The notes below the pieces were generated by a model. That model was given only the letters and a program-made list of their open reading frames with translations, ran no database searches and was not told the DNA's origin. The translations under genes and the position numbers were made by a program. DNA of 64,000 nucleotides from NCBI GenBank assembly GCA_949825065.1, contig OX463865.1, positions 21,065,115 through 21,129,114 on the forward strand, written 5' to 3'. Positions within the stretch are counted from its first letter, which is position 1, and every line of letters starts with the position of its first letter. This document shows, in pieces, positions 45,039-56,696 of this stretch. The stretch is from Odontocerum albicorne. Taxonomy: Eukaryota; Arthropoda; Insecta; Trichoptera; Odontoceridae.

Positions 45039-45300
45039 TTGTAATTTATTTTAAAAAAACACTATTTACTCCACTTTTTTGTGACGGTATAACCCTACCG
45101 GTTTCAAGGCTTTCACCTCATCTTCAGGGGAGCGCAAACAAGACTTGTTTGCGCTCCCCTGAAGATGAGGTGTGCACCTTGAAACCGGTAGGGTTATACC
45201 GTCACAAAAAAGTGGAATAAACAGTGTTTGTTAAAAATAAATTACAATGTCTTTAAACCTCCACAACGTTAATGCCTTAACTATAAACAACATAATAATA
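45039..45300. repeat. Hairpin element H, copy 3 (near-perfect palindrome)
   Basis: 45039-45247 is an almost perfect palindrome centred at 45143: ~104-bp arms with a 1-base loop, carrying CCACTTTTTTGTGACGGTAT, CCTACCGGTTTCAAGG and CATCTTCAGGGGAGCGCAAA. The right flank continues with GTTAATGCCTTAACTATAAA, the outer arm seen on the left of copy 1. No coding. Confidence 0.9.
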
Positions 45301-45349
45301 ATAATGATAATAAATGACAATTTATATAATAGACTGTTCTTAAATATAT

Positions 45350-45465
45350 TTTAATTTAATTAGTCAAACACTATTTATTCTACTTTATATAACGGTATAA
45401 CACCACCGTTTCAAGGTTTATATAACGGTATAACACCACCGTTTCAAGGTTTTCACCCCAACAAA
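45350..45465. repeat. Hairpin element H, fragment 4
   Basis: TCAAACACTATTTATTCTAC, then a ~33-bp tandem pair (TATATAACGGTATAACACCA...) ending GTTTCAAGGTTTTCACC. Confidence 0.7.
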
Positions 45466-45589
45466 ACTTCTTAAAGAGCTTTCCACCCCATCACCCCTTC
45501 CCTTCCCTTCCTTTGATATATTTTAAAATAAATACTATTCATGAATTTCATACAAATTTATATTTGTTTGATTTTTTTTGCGAACATGT

Positions 45590-45670
45590 AATTTCCTATA
45601 TTTAATATTGTCCAGTTGATAAGAAGAGATTACCGGTTTGCAATAAACCCGCAAGCTTGTTATGTAATTA
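45590..45670 (+). repeat. LINE/SINE 3' tail fragment
   Basis: CCAGTTGATAAGAAGAGATTACC then GCAATAAACCCGC: the shared LINE/SINE tail. Confidence 0.45.
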
Positions 45671-45690
45671 AATAGTAATAATAATTATTC

Positions 45691-46177
45691 GCTGTATATA
45701 GTATAATCTTGCGGGTACTGTATATAGTGCAATTCGCTGTATATAGTGCAATCTCGCGGGTTCTGTATATAGTATTATACAATTCGCTGTATATAGTACA
45801 CTCTCGCGGGTTTTGTATATAGTACAATTCGCTGTATATAGTACAATCTCGCGGGTTCTGTATATAGTACAATTCGCTGTATATAGTACAATCTCGCGGG
45901 TTATGTATATAGTACAATTCGCTGTATATAGTACAATCTCGCGGGTTCTGTATATAGTATTATACAATTCGCTGTATATAGTACACTCTCGCGGGTTTTG
46001 TATATAGTACAATTCGCTGTATATAGTACAATCTCGCGGGTTCTGTATATAGTACAATTCGCTGTATATAGTACAATCTCGCGGGTTATGTATATAGTAC
46101 AATTCGCTGTATATAGCACAATCTCGCGGGTATTGTATATAGTACAATTCGCTGTATATAGTACAATCTCGCGGGTT
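45691..46177. repeat. 45-bp satellite-like array with higher-order period
   Basis: Eleven GCGGGT-marked units of about 45 bp (CTGTATATAGTACAATTCGC ... ATCTCGCGGGTT). Each unit is built from two similar GTATATAGTACAAT halves. A four-unit block of 185 bp (variants TTCT with a TATTA insertion, TTTT, TTCT, TTAT) is repeated from 45761 to 45946 and on. Open frames on both strands exist only because the period is a multiple of three. Confidence 0.92.
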
Positions 46178-46849
46178 CTATTGGAAACATTTCGTTTTCT
46201 GCCGGTAATAAATAAATACGAGTACGTTAAACTTTTTTAACGGAGGATAGTTTCGAAGTGTCCCGGTCATAATCACACGAAGTGCATTGAAATCTTTCGG
46301 AAGTTGCGACACGACAACCTCTGCAATGTATATTATTTATATCTATTGTTTATCTACTTAAAAACATATTCGTGACAAATCTGTTTCACATTTACGAGTA
46401 TGTTAAGTGTCAAATCATTCTGTTTTTAAATAATGATATATTTCCAATTTTTGCGTTAGCCTGAAAGGCAAGTTTATTTGTTTACTATTTATTAACTTGT
46501 TTGTGAAACAAACACAATGTTTGTTTTGTTATTTAAAATTTGTTTATACATTGTACCGTTTTCAAACTTTAAAATTGGAAATTATTCAGACTTGTTGACT
46601 TTTCGGCGGTTCCATGGTTTCGTTAAACAAATAAGTCGGTAGAGATCAGTAAAAGTTAACGAATAAGAAGATATTTTTGTTTTGAACGAACAGTTAATTT
46701 TATTTATCCCTTTGTGATGATGAATATAATCGAGTTCCCTTCACCTCTGTTTGCCGACTCCTTATGGGTTAGATGGATGTCTCGTTATGTGAAGTATTGT
46801 ATGTTAATTTTTTAACGACTGATTTGATGATTCTTTGATTTTGTGAAAG
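46178..46849. other. Unassigned AT-rich DNA
   Basis: TACGAGTA at 46217 and 46393; nothing else recognised. Confidence 0.4.
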
Positions 46850-47395
46850 GCGTTTAGCGATAGGAAACAAAATCAACGGGACACTGACTCGAACCAGACA
46901 GTATCAAAACCTGTTTAGATGATGGATAGTCCACAACAACATTTTCCTACCAACTTTGATGTACAGGAGGGAAACGTGGACGTGGAACAAGACTGTAAAG
47001 ATCCGAATAAATGCCATAAAAATGCGTACATTAAGAATAATAAATTATGTGACAATATGGAATGCAGTGATTAGAGATGAGCCTATGTGTTGAGTGATAT
47101 GTAGATCATTTTGAAATGGTTTGGGCGCATGGAACGAATGAATGAAGAAATACTAACAAAACAAATGTACAGTATAAATGCGAGTGGGAAGCGTGGTAGA
47201 GGAAAACCAATGAAAATGAGGTTGGATTCAGTGTGTTATATTTTGAAAGGAAGAAAAGTAAGAAGTCAAATATATCGTAGGAATGTATAAGAAGGTGTAT
47301 AGGTGCAGAATAAGCGAAAGATGTATGTCCCGATAGGAGAGAGTCTAGTGTTCTCTCCTCTCTGCCTACCCCGACGAGATGGGTGCGTTTGATAT
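46850..47395 (+). pseudogene. RT-D LINE remnant
   Basis: Blocks: AGTCCACAACAACATTTTCC (VHN-ILVPT), AAACGTGGACGTGGAACAAG (ETWTWN), AAATGGTTTGGGCGCATGG (WFGRMERMNE), AAATGCGAGTGGGAAGCGTG (NASGKRGRG) and CCTCTCTGCCTACCCCGACG (SAYPDE). Interrupted by stops. Confidence 0.7.
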
Positions 47396-47479
47396 TATGG
47401 GTTCTATGATTGTTGGGATTTTTTTTATCTGTCTTATTGAAAAGTCTGTTCGACTTTATTTTCTTAATATTATACATTT

Positions 47480-47570
47480 TACTAAGTAGACGTTTGACTT
47501 CCATCACGGGTTTTCGAGTTCGATTCCTTAGACATAATGCACAAGGAAAAAAGAGATCCTAATCTGGTAG
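47480..47570 (+). repeat. SINE head fragment
   Basis: AAGTAGACGTTTGACTTCCA and CGAGTTCGATTCCTTAGAC (box B). Confidence 0.5.
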
Positions 47571-47625
47571 AAGAGTACGTGTCCGAGTGTTGTTGCCAGC
47601 CCACGTGCCGTAGTGTTGCCAATAC

Positions 47626-47990
47626 GTGCAATGGCAGAGGTTTACTGTCTTCTCCAGTGGTTCTAAACGCGAAAGCTCGATCACCGTAAATATAGTGAAA
47701 AAATCGGTGTGGTTTGGACATGTTGAACGGATGGATAACGAAAGTCGGACCAAACAAATTAGTAATGCAGGTATAAGTAGAAGTCGTGGTCGAGTACGGC
47801 TGAGAAAAGTATTGTTGGACCAAATTAATGAAATGGGGAAAAAAGGAAACGTTAAGAGTAAAAGAAACAGGGAGAAGTATATATATTGGAAAATGTATGG
47901 ATATGGAGAAGGCGAATTTTGTGATATGATAGTTTGGCTATTTGTCCCCTCTGCCTATCCCAATAATGAAATGGCCTAATACTATTGTAT
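47626..47990 (+). pseudogene. RT-D LINE C-terminus, still open
   Basis: The best-preserved RT-D tail frame: KKSVWFGHVERMDNESRTKQ, SRSRGRVRLRKVLLDQINEM, GNVKSKRNREK and VPSAYPNNEMA then TAA. 117 codons are open, the first ~20 being flank. Useful for defining the end of the RT-D protein. Confidence 0.7.
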
Positions 47991-48774
47991 GTCATTTCTT
48001 TTTTTCTAATCTAAAATGAATACACTGAACGGTTTTAAATTTTTTTCCACACGCAGAACGGTTTTAATTGTATGTGTTCAATTTCCTTTCATTGTGCACG
48101 TCATATGAATCATTAAATTTAATAACAGTGCCAAAAATATACATTTTATTCTTTTAACAGTTTCCCGCTTGACAATTCAAATGTTTCACATTTGCAAATA
48201 TTTCACGTTGCGAATCTCGCTTCTAGAAATTCGTGTATGTTTTTGTTAACTTTTTTTTAAGTTTCGACGCCACGTGCTCCGCTTACTCATCGTAAAAATG
48301 TCACAAGAAGGAAACGCGCTCCTGACATCAAGAGACACACAGTGGGAAGATGTCATAATTATATCTGGTGAAAATTCCATTATAGTCGCCGGCCGAGTCC
48401 GACTTGAAATACTTTTAAAAATTGTATTTTTCAAATCTGTTATGCGAGTTAAAGAAGACTTTTATCGGTTTTTTTTATAATGCAAACTCGGATTTCTTTC
48501 AGCTGACGTTTCGGGCGGGGAATCGTTTTGGTTTCCGTAGTAAAAATGTGTTTTATGAATTTTGTGATTTTTTAAGATTGCTTTCGGAAATAAATGTCAC
48601 GCGATGTTTGTATCTTTTTTGATGAAATAACACACACGTTGCATGGATATTGTAGTTCACATCCTATACCGAACGCTTTGATATCGCTGTAACATTTATA
48701 TTATAACTTTGATGACTCAGGTTATAGAAGTATATAATTTATTTAAATTCAATTTTTTTTTATTCTTGAACTTC
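47991..48774. other. Unassigned AT-rich DNA
   Basis: Nothing recognised. The open frame at 48274-48480 has no motif. Confidence 0.4.
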
Positions 48775-48860
48775 TTACAGTGCCTTGTATACCTGGTGGA
48801 CTTATAAATCTCTCCCGACCAGCCAGAAACATATAAAAGAGGTCTTATGGGAAAACCATA
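48775..48860 (-). repeat. SINE body/tail (antisense)
   Basis: ACAGTGCCTTGTATACCTGG, ACCAGCCAGAAACATATAAA and AGAGGTCTTATGG parallel the antisense tail and body of the SINE at 52885-53045. Confidence 0.5.
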
Positions 48861-49084
48861 CATTTATCCCTATTAAGACCTCTGAACTCCAACGGAAAGG
48901 TAGAGGCGAATGTACTATAATGGCTACGTAGTTTGTCAATAGGATTACTTTTTTCATATTAGAATCTTGTGAAACTTATATTAATTTGATTTTTAATTTG
49001 TGATATTGCTTTGCTTTTGATAAAAAAAATCGAGATTATTTTATTGTTTCCTTGTTTTTATTTAAATCGGGCCTCATTTTTCGA

Positions 49085-49510
49085 TGTATAAAATGTGGAC
49101 GTGGAAAAAGACTGAAAGAAACAGTATAAACGTTATAGAGATGCAAATACTGAGAAGAACCTACGGGATGACAATGTTTATTAGAATGCTAAATTAAGTG
49201 ATTAGGGATGAATGTGAACGTAATTTTTAATGTTTTTATAAAGAAGATATGCTCTCTGAGACGATTTAGACAAGTAAAACGAATGAATGAAGAAATATTA
49301 ACGAAACAAATATGTAGTGCGAATGTGGTATAAATCATAGTAGAGGAAGACCAAGGAAAGCATGGTTGGATCAAGTTGATTATATTTTGAGATAAGGAAC
49401 GTAAAAATTCAGAAAAATCGTAGGAGTTGTGTAAGGTGAAGGATGTACCGAAAAAGTCTGGCGCTTATTCCTCTCTGTCAATTCGAACAGGCAGATGGCG
49501 TGATGGTGTA
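49085..49510 (+). pseudogene. RT-D LINE remnant
   Basis: AATTAAGTGATTAGGGATGA, GAATGAATGAAGAAATATTA, GTAGAGGAAGACCAAGGAAA and AAAAATCGTAGGAGTTGTGT, ending GGCGTGATGGTGTACTTG. It supplies the unmodified sequence for comparison with the insertion in 12880-13620. Confidence 0.65.
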
Positions 49511-50799
49511 CTTGTATATATGTTATTCTCCTTGTTTGTGCAATACTTATATAATATATGATATGTTTTAGAAATCTCTTTGGCGTGTATTCTCGTATGT
49601 TACTATCACACAATGGAAGATCTGCAAAGGTTCCTTTATAGTCCGTTTTACGTAGGTTTCTCCTTTTCTAACCAAATTTATTTTTCATATGCAGATGGGG
49701 AAAGTACCTAATATAATGGTCACAGCCACCACCTTCCTATCCTTACACTCATCCGATATATTTATGCTTTGTAATATTTGTAATATATTTATGATGGTAG
49801 GTTGGAGTCCAGAGTAAGAGCATCCTTGAAGATAATTTGATTTCTAAACGACGCATATAAATTGACATTTTATCATTATAAGTTTTTAAGAAAATACACG
49901 CAAAGTTTATATAATCCCTTCTTCCACTTATAAAATGGGAAACGTTCCTATTCCCCTTTCCATACGAATCTTTGTATAGCAAATGAGGTAGGGCAAGGCA
50001 GCGGCTCGGGGCACTTGGACTCGGAATAGAAGAAGCCGAATGCTGTAGCAAAAACTCGATGAGAATATATCGCATGAATGTGTCCATTTTTTCTGCTTAA
50101 CGATAATGCCCCGCAGAGGTGGGGTGGAGTGTGAGGAGAGCAACCTAACCTCCCCCTGGTCGTAAACTTGTACTACTGATCTGCCGAGGGTGGCGGCCAG
50201 GTTTGGTCAACCTTAGGATTTCAGTTTTCACTTACTTTTTTATTATAAATAACAGTTTTTTTTTCCCGGCTGTACCGTTCATTTTATTCAAAGTACACTA
50301 TTTGCTTCTGCGGGGAGGGTAACGTGAACGTGTAAAATACTAATAGGGCCCGAAGACATAATATACATACACTATGCCTACGACGAGCGACTCGATGAGC
50401 AAGCGAGAGACGCATTTAAAATATTGTGCTAGAGAAGGATGTTACGTATTCCATGGATGGCAAGACGGCAAGGCGGACTTGTGTCTTCATTCTCGAAGAA
50501 CTGAGAATCACATTCAGATAGACAACATGCTTACGGCGAGTTCTTCGATTCTTTATACATATTACTCGTGCCCTATGAAGCAGTTTGTAGAGGTTCGTGG
50601 TCACCGGAAGAGTGGAAGGACGGCGCACAAGAAAAATAGTCCCAATGCGTGAACATACCAAGTGAGTGATACGGCAGGACTGCCCTTAACAACTGATATT
50701 CGAACCGCGGAGTGCAGGGATGAATGGATGGAGAGAAGTCGCTAAGGGCTGTCACGGGAGTCACGGTGATCAATCATGAGCTACACGACAAGATGGATG
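49511..50799. other. Unassigned DNA
   Basis: 49665-49750 contains an antisense fragment of repeat L (CAGCCACCACCTTCCTATCC). 50100-50220 is GC-rich. Open frames at 50374-50661 lack motifs. Confidence 0.4.
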
Positions 50800-51170
50800 A
50801 TGTGCAATGAGAAGAATGCATGGGGTGACAATGTAAGATAGGAAACAGAATGAAGTGATTAAGGGTGAGTGTGAACTTAAGGCTGATTTATGAAGTAAGA
50901 TGAATACTACGAGCGTGAATCTGGGCGTGAAGAACGATTGAATGAAGAAATAATAACAAAACAAATAAACAGAGCAAATATGAGTGATAGCCGTGGTAGA
51001 GGTAAATATAGTTCGATCAAGTGAATCATATTTTGAATGAAGGGAATGAACAAAGTCAGATAAATTTTAGGAGTTGTTTGAGAAGGTGTGTGGATGTGGA
51101 AGCGCCCAATTATGTGGATAGTGATAGGAAAGTCAAACTGTGTCCTTTGCATACCTCAAAGGAGAAACGG
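50800..51170 (+). pseudogene. RT-D LINE remnant
   Basis: GAAGAATGCATGGGGTGACA (RRMHGVTM), GAATGAAGTGATTAAGGGTG (NEVIKGE), GATAGCCGTGGTAGAGGTAA and TTTGAGAAGGTGTGTGGATG, then DRKV-like end. Multiple stops. Confidence 0.6.
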
Positions 51171-51254
51171 CTCGGTAATATGTATCTACTCGTATGTTTC
51201 TACTTTTGACTTTAGCTGATCTAAGGAGATGGACCAGAAAGGTATAAAAAAGAC

Positions 51255-51355
51255 TTGTAAGTGAAAACCAGACAAGATAATCTTCCAACGGGAATCGTAA
51301 CCGCAACCTCGGGGTCCTTAAACAGGTATCTTACCAACTAAGCCACGGAGTCCGA
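51255..51355 (-). repeat. SINE head (antisense)
   Basis: AAAACCAGACAAGATAATC, CAACGGGAATCGTAACCGCA and ACCAACTAAGCCACGGAGTC, the antisense order body, box B, box A. Confidence 0.6.
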
Positions 51356-51499
51356 CTTTCGATCTGAGTTGTAACGCTCTTGATCTGAGTTGTAACGCAG
51401 AGGTCGGCAATTTATTCACGTTTTGCCTTTTCTTTACATTCTTGTAACGTTACATGTTACTTGAAGGCGGGCCCGGCTAACTGTCTTGTTCCATAGTGA
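51356..51499. repeat. Short local duplication
   Basis: GATCTGAGTTGTAACGC occurs twice, 21 bp apart, at 51361-51400. Confidence 0.5.
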
Positions 51500-51745
51500 A
51501 GTGGTTATAGCAAATTATTTTTACAATTCTTGTATAACAAGACTGCACAGATTAGGCAATCAATACGTGGACATTGCAGATATTTAAATGTGGCATTGAA
51601 TTTGTTTTATTTTTCTTCTGCCAGATTTTTTCTATTGTATAATACCCGTACTTGTTACATGTCAACGTTTCATTGTATTTGTTGCTGTTTTTCAATCTTT
51701 TGTATCAAAAAGGTCAATTGACCGTTGAAATAAAATGAAATAAAC
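51500..51745 (+). pseudogene. Jockey/CR1-like LINE 3' end
   Basis: TATAACAAGACTGCACAGAT matches the block after 18620. The rest is 3' UTR, ending GAAATAAAATGAAATAAACG, a LINE-type A-rich tail. Confidence 0.5.
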
Positions 51746-51934
51746 GAAAAAATTATATTAATTAATTTGTAATTATATTTTATAACTCCATTTTTAAACA
51801 AGATTATTTAACACTTAAATGTAACAAAATGTTACGCAATATACTTGAATGAAAGTGACAGGCTTGTTTTGCTTTACGAAACAGATCTATCACTTCAATT
51901 TATGTTTATTATATAGAATGTTTTCACGTTTAAG

Positions 51935-52190
51935 TGTTGAATCATTGTAATTTGTTTTATCAGACATGGTTTATTCCACTTTTTGTAACGGTATAACCTT
52001 ACCGGTTTCAAGGCTTTCACTCGATCAGCAGGGGAGCACAAATAAGCCCCTGATGATGGGGAGAAAGCCTTTGAACCGGTAGGGTTATATCTTTACGAAA
52101 AGTGGAATAAACAGTGTTTGATAAAAACAAATTACAATGTCTTGAAACCTCCACAATGTTAATGCCTTAACTATAAATAATATGTTGAAT
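51935..52190. repeat. Hairpin element H, copy 5
   Basis: Both arms present: TTGTAATTTGTTTTATCAGA ... GGTATAACCTTACCGGTTTC and the inverted right half ending AATGTTAATGCCTTAACTAT. Confidence 0.8.
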
Positions 52191-52234
52191 CATTCTTTTT
52201 TAAAAATAAACTGTAGTTTAACTAAACGTTGATG

Positions 52235-52445
52235 TAGCGATTTGTTTAGTAAAACACTGTTTTTTTCACTTAATACTACTGTATATCGCTACCGGTTTCA
52301 AATTTTTCACTTCATCATCAGGGGAGCGCAAACAAGACCATTGTTTGTGGTTATACCGTTATATTAAATGGAATAAACAGTGTTTTTCTAATCAAATTCC
52401 AATGTCTTTTAACCTCCAATGTTAACGCCTTAACTATAAATAGTA
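52235..52445. repeat. Hairpin element H, copy 6, diverged
   Basis: AAAACACTGTTTTTTTCACT, GCTACCGGTTTCAAATTTTT, ATCATCAGGGGAGCGCAAAC and AATGGAATAAACAGTGTTTT, ending GTTAACGCCTTAACTATAAA. The right half has lost its copy of the CATCTTCAGG stem. Confidence 0.7.
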
Positions 52446-52884
52446 TATAAACGTTCGTGTTGTCTTTTTATACATTCCTGCCACCCGTCAGTTGGACATC
52501 CCTTTACTAGGGTTGTTAACGCGTTGACTCCGCGCGCTGATGAGTAGTAGATACATTCACATGTTTTTTGCCCCTGTTTGGCTTTAGCTGCCTCTCCCTG
52601 CAAGAAGCGAGGAAGCCGAACCTTGATCACGATACTCATTAGCGGATCTCCAGTGGCCCGGCCATGGTAGGGGTTGGGGGTGGAAGTCATGCCTCCTTCT
52701 TTCTATTCCCTTTACTCTCGCCACTCTCACGAATGGGCTCCATTTGTTTTTCGTTCCGAGAACACTTTGTTTTCTCTCCATTTATTTATTTCTTTGTTTG
52801 ACAAACAACAATGGTGATTGATCGTCAAGCAACGCACAATGTAGTGAATATAGTTTTTTAAAATTTTATTATACTTCCGTTGTG
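52446..52884. other. Unassigned DNA with GC-rich block
   Basis: 52480-52700 is GC-rich relative to its neighbours and open on the minus strand (52430-52690), but I recognise no protein. Possibly the 5' part of an unknown retroelement. Confidence 0.3.
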
Positions 52885-53045
52885 TACAGTACAACCTGGC
52901 GGGCTTATTATAATGCGGCAATCACTTCCAACTAACCAGAAATATAATAAAGAGGTCTGAACTGAAAACCAGACTGGAATCCTTTGAAAAAAATGTTTGG
53001 AAAACAAGAATTGGACCCGTATCTTCACGGTTGGGAGACATGCGT
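52885..53045 (-). repeat. SINE (antisense), near full length
   Basis: GTACAGTACAACCTGGCGGG tail, CTTCCAACTAACCAGAAATA, AGAGGTCTGAACTGAAAACC body, then box B-side AGAATTGGACCCGTATC. Confidence 0.65.
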
Positions 53046-53059
53046 CTTTATTTATATAT

Positions 53060-53260
53060 TAGCGAACAATTTATATAGCGCCGTTTAGAGTAGACTCTCT
53101 TAGAGGATACTCTTGCCCGCGAATGGAGCCCACTATTAGTGAGAGAATAAAAATACTTCAAAAATAAAATAAGTTGAGTGTCAGAATAGGAAGGTGTAGG
53201 CTGCGGCCATTATATTAGGAATCAGCTTCTGCTTCTGTTCAGAACTACGAAATCTTGCCG
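53060..53260 (+). repeat. Dispersed repeat L, copy 2
   Basis: GCGCCGTTTAGAGTAGACTC, GGAGCCCACTATTAGTGAGA and AGAATAGGAAGGTGTAGGCT match copies 1 and 3 in order. Confidence 0.5.
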
Positions 53261-54339
53261 CAGGAAGACGAACTACAAATACTAGTTAATCTTGACGTGT
53301 TTGAAGAACGAGGAACGTGAAATATAATGACTTGAATTAATTCAGATTGTTTTGTAATTGTTTATTTATGTATCCTTTTCCGCATCACAACAGACTAACA
53401 CTGTACACTTGAGAAACATTTGTCGCCATAAAAACGACACTATTTGTGACAAAAACGGGCCAGACCCTTTATCATAATAGGGTAAATAATACTCCATAAT
53501 ACAATACAATAGTGGAAGAGATGAATTCATTGCAAACGGATGTGACAAGTGGGGAGATATTTGTTACGGTTTTTGCCCCTTCCTCGGGGTGGACGGGGGA
53601 TGATAATACTGTACTGCGTGGCAAAAACTGTGACAGTTCATAACGTAGCGGGTCATTATTACAGCCTCCGAGGGATGGGGGATTTAAATGATAAAGCTCT
53701 TCTCCGTATGCTCACGCTGTCCGGTACTTATTTTCCTCATGAAGTATGCTTTCTTACATTTCTATACTTTTTGTTTTTTTTTTATCATTCACACTTGTTA
53801 TGTTACTAAATCATCTCAATGCGATTTTCTTCGTCTTAAGTATTGCGTGTTTTTTTTTTTAATTCGCATTCTTTCTTTATTCACTCATGCATTGTTTTCT
53901 CACTATTTCTACGCAACGCTTAAGCGCTATACTTATTTCAATATGAATGTGTCTATTCTTGAAGACAACATGATAATATCTCAGAGAGGGCAATTAAAAC
54001 TTAACACATTTGTTTGCATTGAACCGTGATACTGTCGACTCGGTGTTTCGCAGTTGTGAATTCGCTAATTCTTTCCTCCTTCGATAAAACTTTTCCCATC
54101 TCACGAGAGTAAGACGGAAGGGAGGAAATCACGCCCCTTAATGTATGTGCCGAGCTACTCTCTCTCTCTCTCTCTTATAATAATTCTCTTCCTATCTCTG
54201 CCTCTTGTCTCATATTTCTTTCTCTCTCTAATCGACATAATGTTACAAGTTAATTATCGGACTAAAAAAACACGAGACATATTGTGATACTTCCCACCGT
54301 TATTTCAACTTATTTTTGTATTAAGTATAAATTAAGTTA
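53261..54339. other. Unassigned DNA
   Basis: A (TC)n microsatellite lies near 54160. Open frames at 53549-54029 are T-rich and motif-free. Confidence 0.4.
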
Positions 54340-54415
54340 ACTATTGTTTGACGTATTAAGCGAAATGAAGAAGAGCTCTCTGAGGTGGCTTGGACATTTC
54401 ATTAGTATAGTTAAT
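54340..54415 (+). pseudogene. RT-D LINE fragment
   Basis: AAGAAGAGCTCTCTGAGGTG then GCTTGGACATTTC: the KKSSLRWLGHF part only. Confidence 0.35.
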
Positions 54416-55258
54416 GTAAAAGGACAATTTGAAATTAACTTTTTTTTATAACATGGACGTTGTCTTTGATTAAATAAAAAATATTGGTTTTCGTATTATT
54501 ATGTACTTGTACTGTACTGAGAAAATACTTCCCAAATAAAAATATATGAAAAAAATTAAAAGAATATATATTTCGAATTATTATATATGAGAAGTCGCAC
54601 CGTTTTACCTAAAAAATCAACTTAAAATTTGTATGTGTCTTATAGTTCGAAAGTAGTTGAAACTTGGTAATAGGTCCCTGTAGAATTAAATTTAAACTAA
54701 CAAAATTAATATTACAAGCATTTATTTATATACCCTATGCATGTGCATGTATGTCATTTTAATAATCTCGTTTTATATTTTTTCTTTGTGTTTTTTTTAC
54801 TTGCAGTTACTATATTTCACATTTTTTTGTACGTTGAATGAATCTCTCCGTATAAATTTGACAGACTGTTTAGCGCGCAGAAGCAAACGTTTTTGAAGAA
54901 GTGTTGTACAAGTAGCGAAGATGGCTTAATTTTTTAAGATAGTGACAACAATAGTTCAGACAATAATACGAATGTGACAGTAACGATCCGAGTGACAGTG
55001 GTAAGATGAACCTGGACGCTGCTGGTACAAATTATGGTAATGAAGTAATGATAATTCGAGAGTTTGTTAATATTTTTATATAATAATTTTTTTTTGTAAA
55101 AAAATGTTATAAATTTGGACTGAATTCACGAAATTTATATCTTGATCAAAAATCGAAGTAAAAAAATCAAATTATTTTTGGTCTATGTAAGCGTTGTTCC
55201 ACTATTAGCAATTCTAAGTGCTTTACCAATATAAAATAAGTGTTCCACAATTACATAA
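54416..55258. other. Unassigned AT-rich DNA
   Basis: Nothing recognised. Confidence 0.4.
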
Positions 55259-55945
55259 AGACGCGTTCTCACGGTTCAAGTTTAGTTGACCGATTAAAGT
55301 TGATCAACAAAAGTTGAATACGACTTGAATCAGTAATTGTTCGCACGTTTCAATAGAAACTGATTCAAGGCCCGTTCTCACGGTTCAAGTTTAGTTGACC
55401 GATTAAAGTTGATCAACAAAAGTTGAATGAAATCTGTAGTGAGAACCTTTGTTTCAATAGAGCTGATCAACTTTTTATTTGATCAAGAAAAGATTGACCC
55501 AGTCAAACTTTATCGTTTAAGGAATGAGTCATCCGCCATTTGCTTTCAAGTTGGAACCTTTCTTGAAACGTGTGAACATGTGAATTCAAGTTGATTGTCA
55601 AGTTCGCTTTCAACTCGATAAATATATAAATAAAGATGCAAGAGAAAATGCTTTCGACATCATTTTTAACTGAATTAAATTGAAACAGTTTATTGAATCA
55701 GTTTCTATTGAAACGTGTGAACAAAAACTGATTCAAGTCGTATTCAACTTTTGTTGATCATTTTTAATCGGTCAGCTAAACTAGAACCGTGAGAACGGGC
55801 CTGTATTTAACTTTTGTTGATCAACTACAATATAATCGGTCAATTAAACTTGAACTGTGAGAACGCGCCTTCACTTCAGATGTCATTCAACTTTTGTTGA
55901 TCAACTTTATTCGGTCAACTAAACTTGAACCTAGAGAACGCGCCT
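55259..55945. mobile_element. Nested foldback MITEs, TAA flanks
   Basis: Two left ends (55259 AGACGCGTTCTCACGGTTCA; ~55373 GGCCCGTTCTCACGGTTCAA) and three right ends (near 55802, 55868 and 55945) of one terminal sequence, each followed by GTTGATCAAC-containing arms. The outermost ends are flanked by TAA at 55256-55258 and 55946-55948. A 3-bp TAA duplication fits PIF/Harbinger-type MITEs, but that is inference. No coding. Confidence 0.75.
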
Positions 55946-55988
55946 TAAGTATACTTGGCTAAATTTAGTAATATTTTTTTATATACGA

Positions 55989-56198
55989 GTATGATACATT
56001 CATACATTGAATTTAAATATACATACTCGTATTAATATAAAATTATTTAAACAATAACGTATGATACATTCATAAATTGAATTTAAATATACATACTCGT
56101 ATTAATATAAAATTATTTAAACAATAACGTATGATACATTCATACATTGAATTTAAATATACATACTCGTATTAATATAAAATTATTTAAACAATGAC
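55989..56198. repeat. 70-bp tandem array, 3 copies
   Basis: Unit starts GTATGATACATTCATACATT; copies start at 55989, 56059 and 56129 and are nearly identical. Each contains one TACTCGTA (56024, 56094, 56164). Confidence 0.92.
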
Positions 56199-56696
56199 TT
56201 TCTAATTACTTAGTTGTTTTTTTATTTTGAAATAGGCAATCAATCGACCCAGTTAGGATGTTTTGTGCCAGCAAATTAAAGACGTCATGAAATTATATGA
56301 GGCAATATAATAAAACCAATTAAAAAAATGACAATTTCAGATAATTCCGAGTTTCCACTGATTAAGCTTTAAAAATTAAACGATCGATCTTTAAAAAGAA
56401 AAGTTTCTCGAAGAAATAAGAAACGCAAATTTCATTGGACGCGGCAAATATCATACTCGTATATGGATTTTAGTAAATCAAATCTGTCTCGCAAAGGACA
56501 ACCGAAGAATAAAGGGTCTATAGTTTCATCATCCAAACCACACTCGCAACCGGGACTCTCCACGATACCCATTCTGTCAATGTGACTAGTCACGCAGTTG
56601 CCCTCCGCAAACGTTAAATGACAGACACTTCTTATTCATTTTTGTAATATTAAACCGTGGCTTCAAAGAGATAGATTGTTGGATTGATTTAACATA
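56199..56696. other. Unassigned DNA
   Basis: TACTCGTA at 56454; nothing else recognised. Confidence 0.4.

Noticed and set aside
45660..46240. Repetitive open frames of 60-160 codons on both strands
   Set aside because: They arise from the 45-bp array, whose period is a multiple of three. Both strands are open and there is no independent coding evidence.
53688..54029. 113-codon T-rich open frame
   Set aside because: Phe-rich composition from T tracts; no domain.
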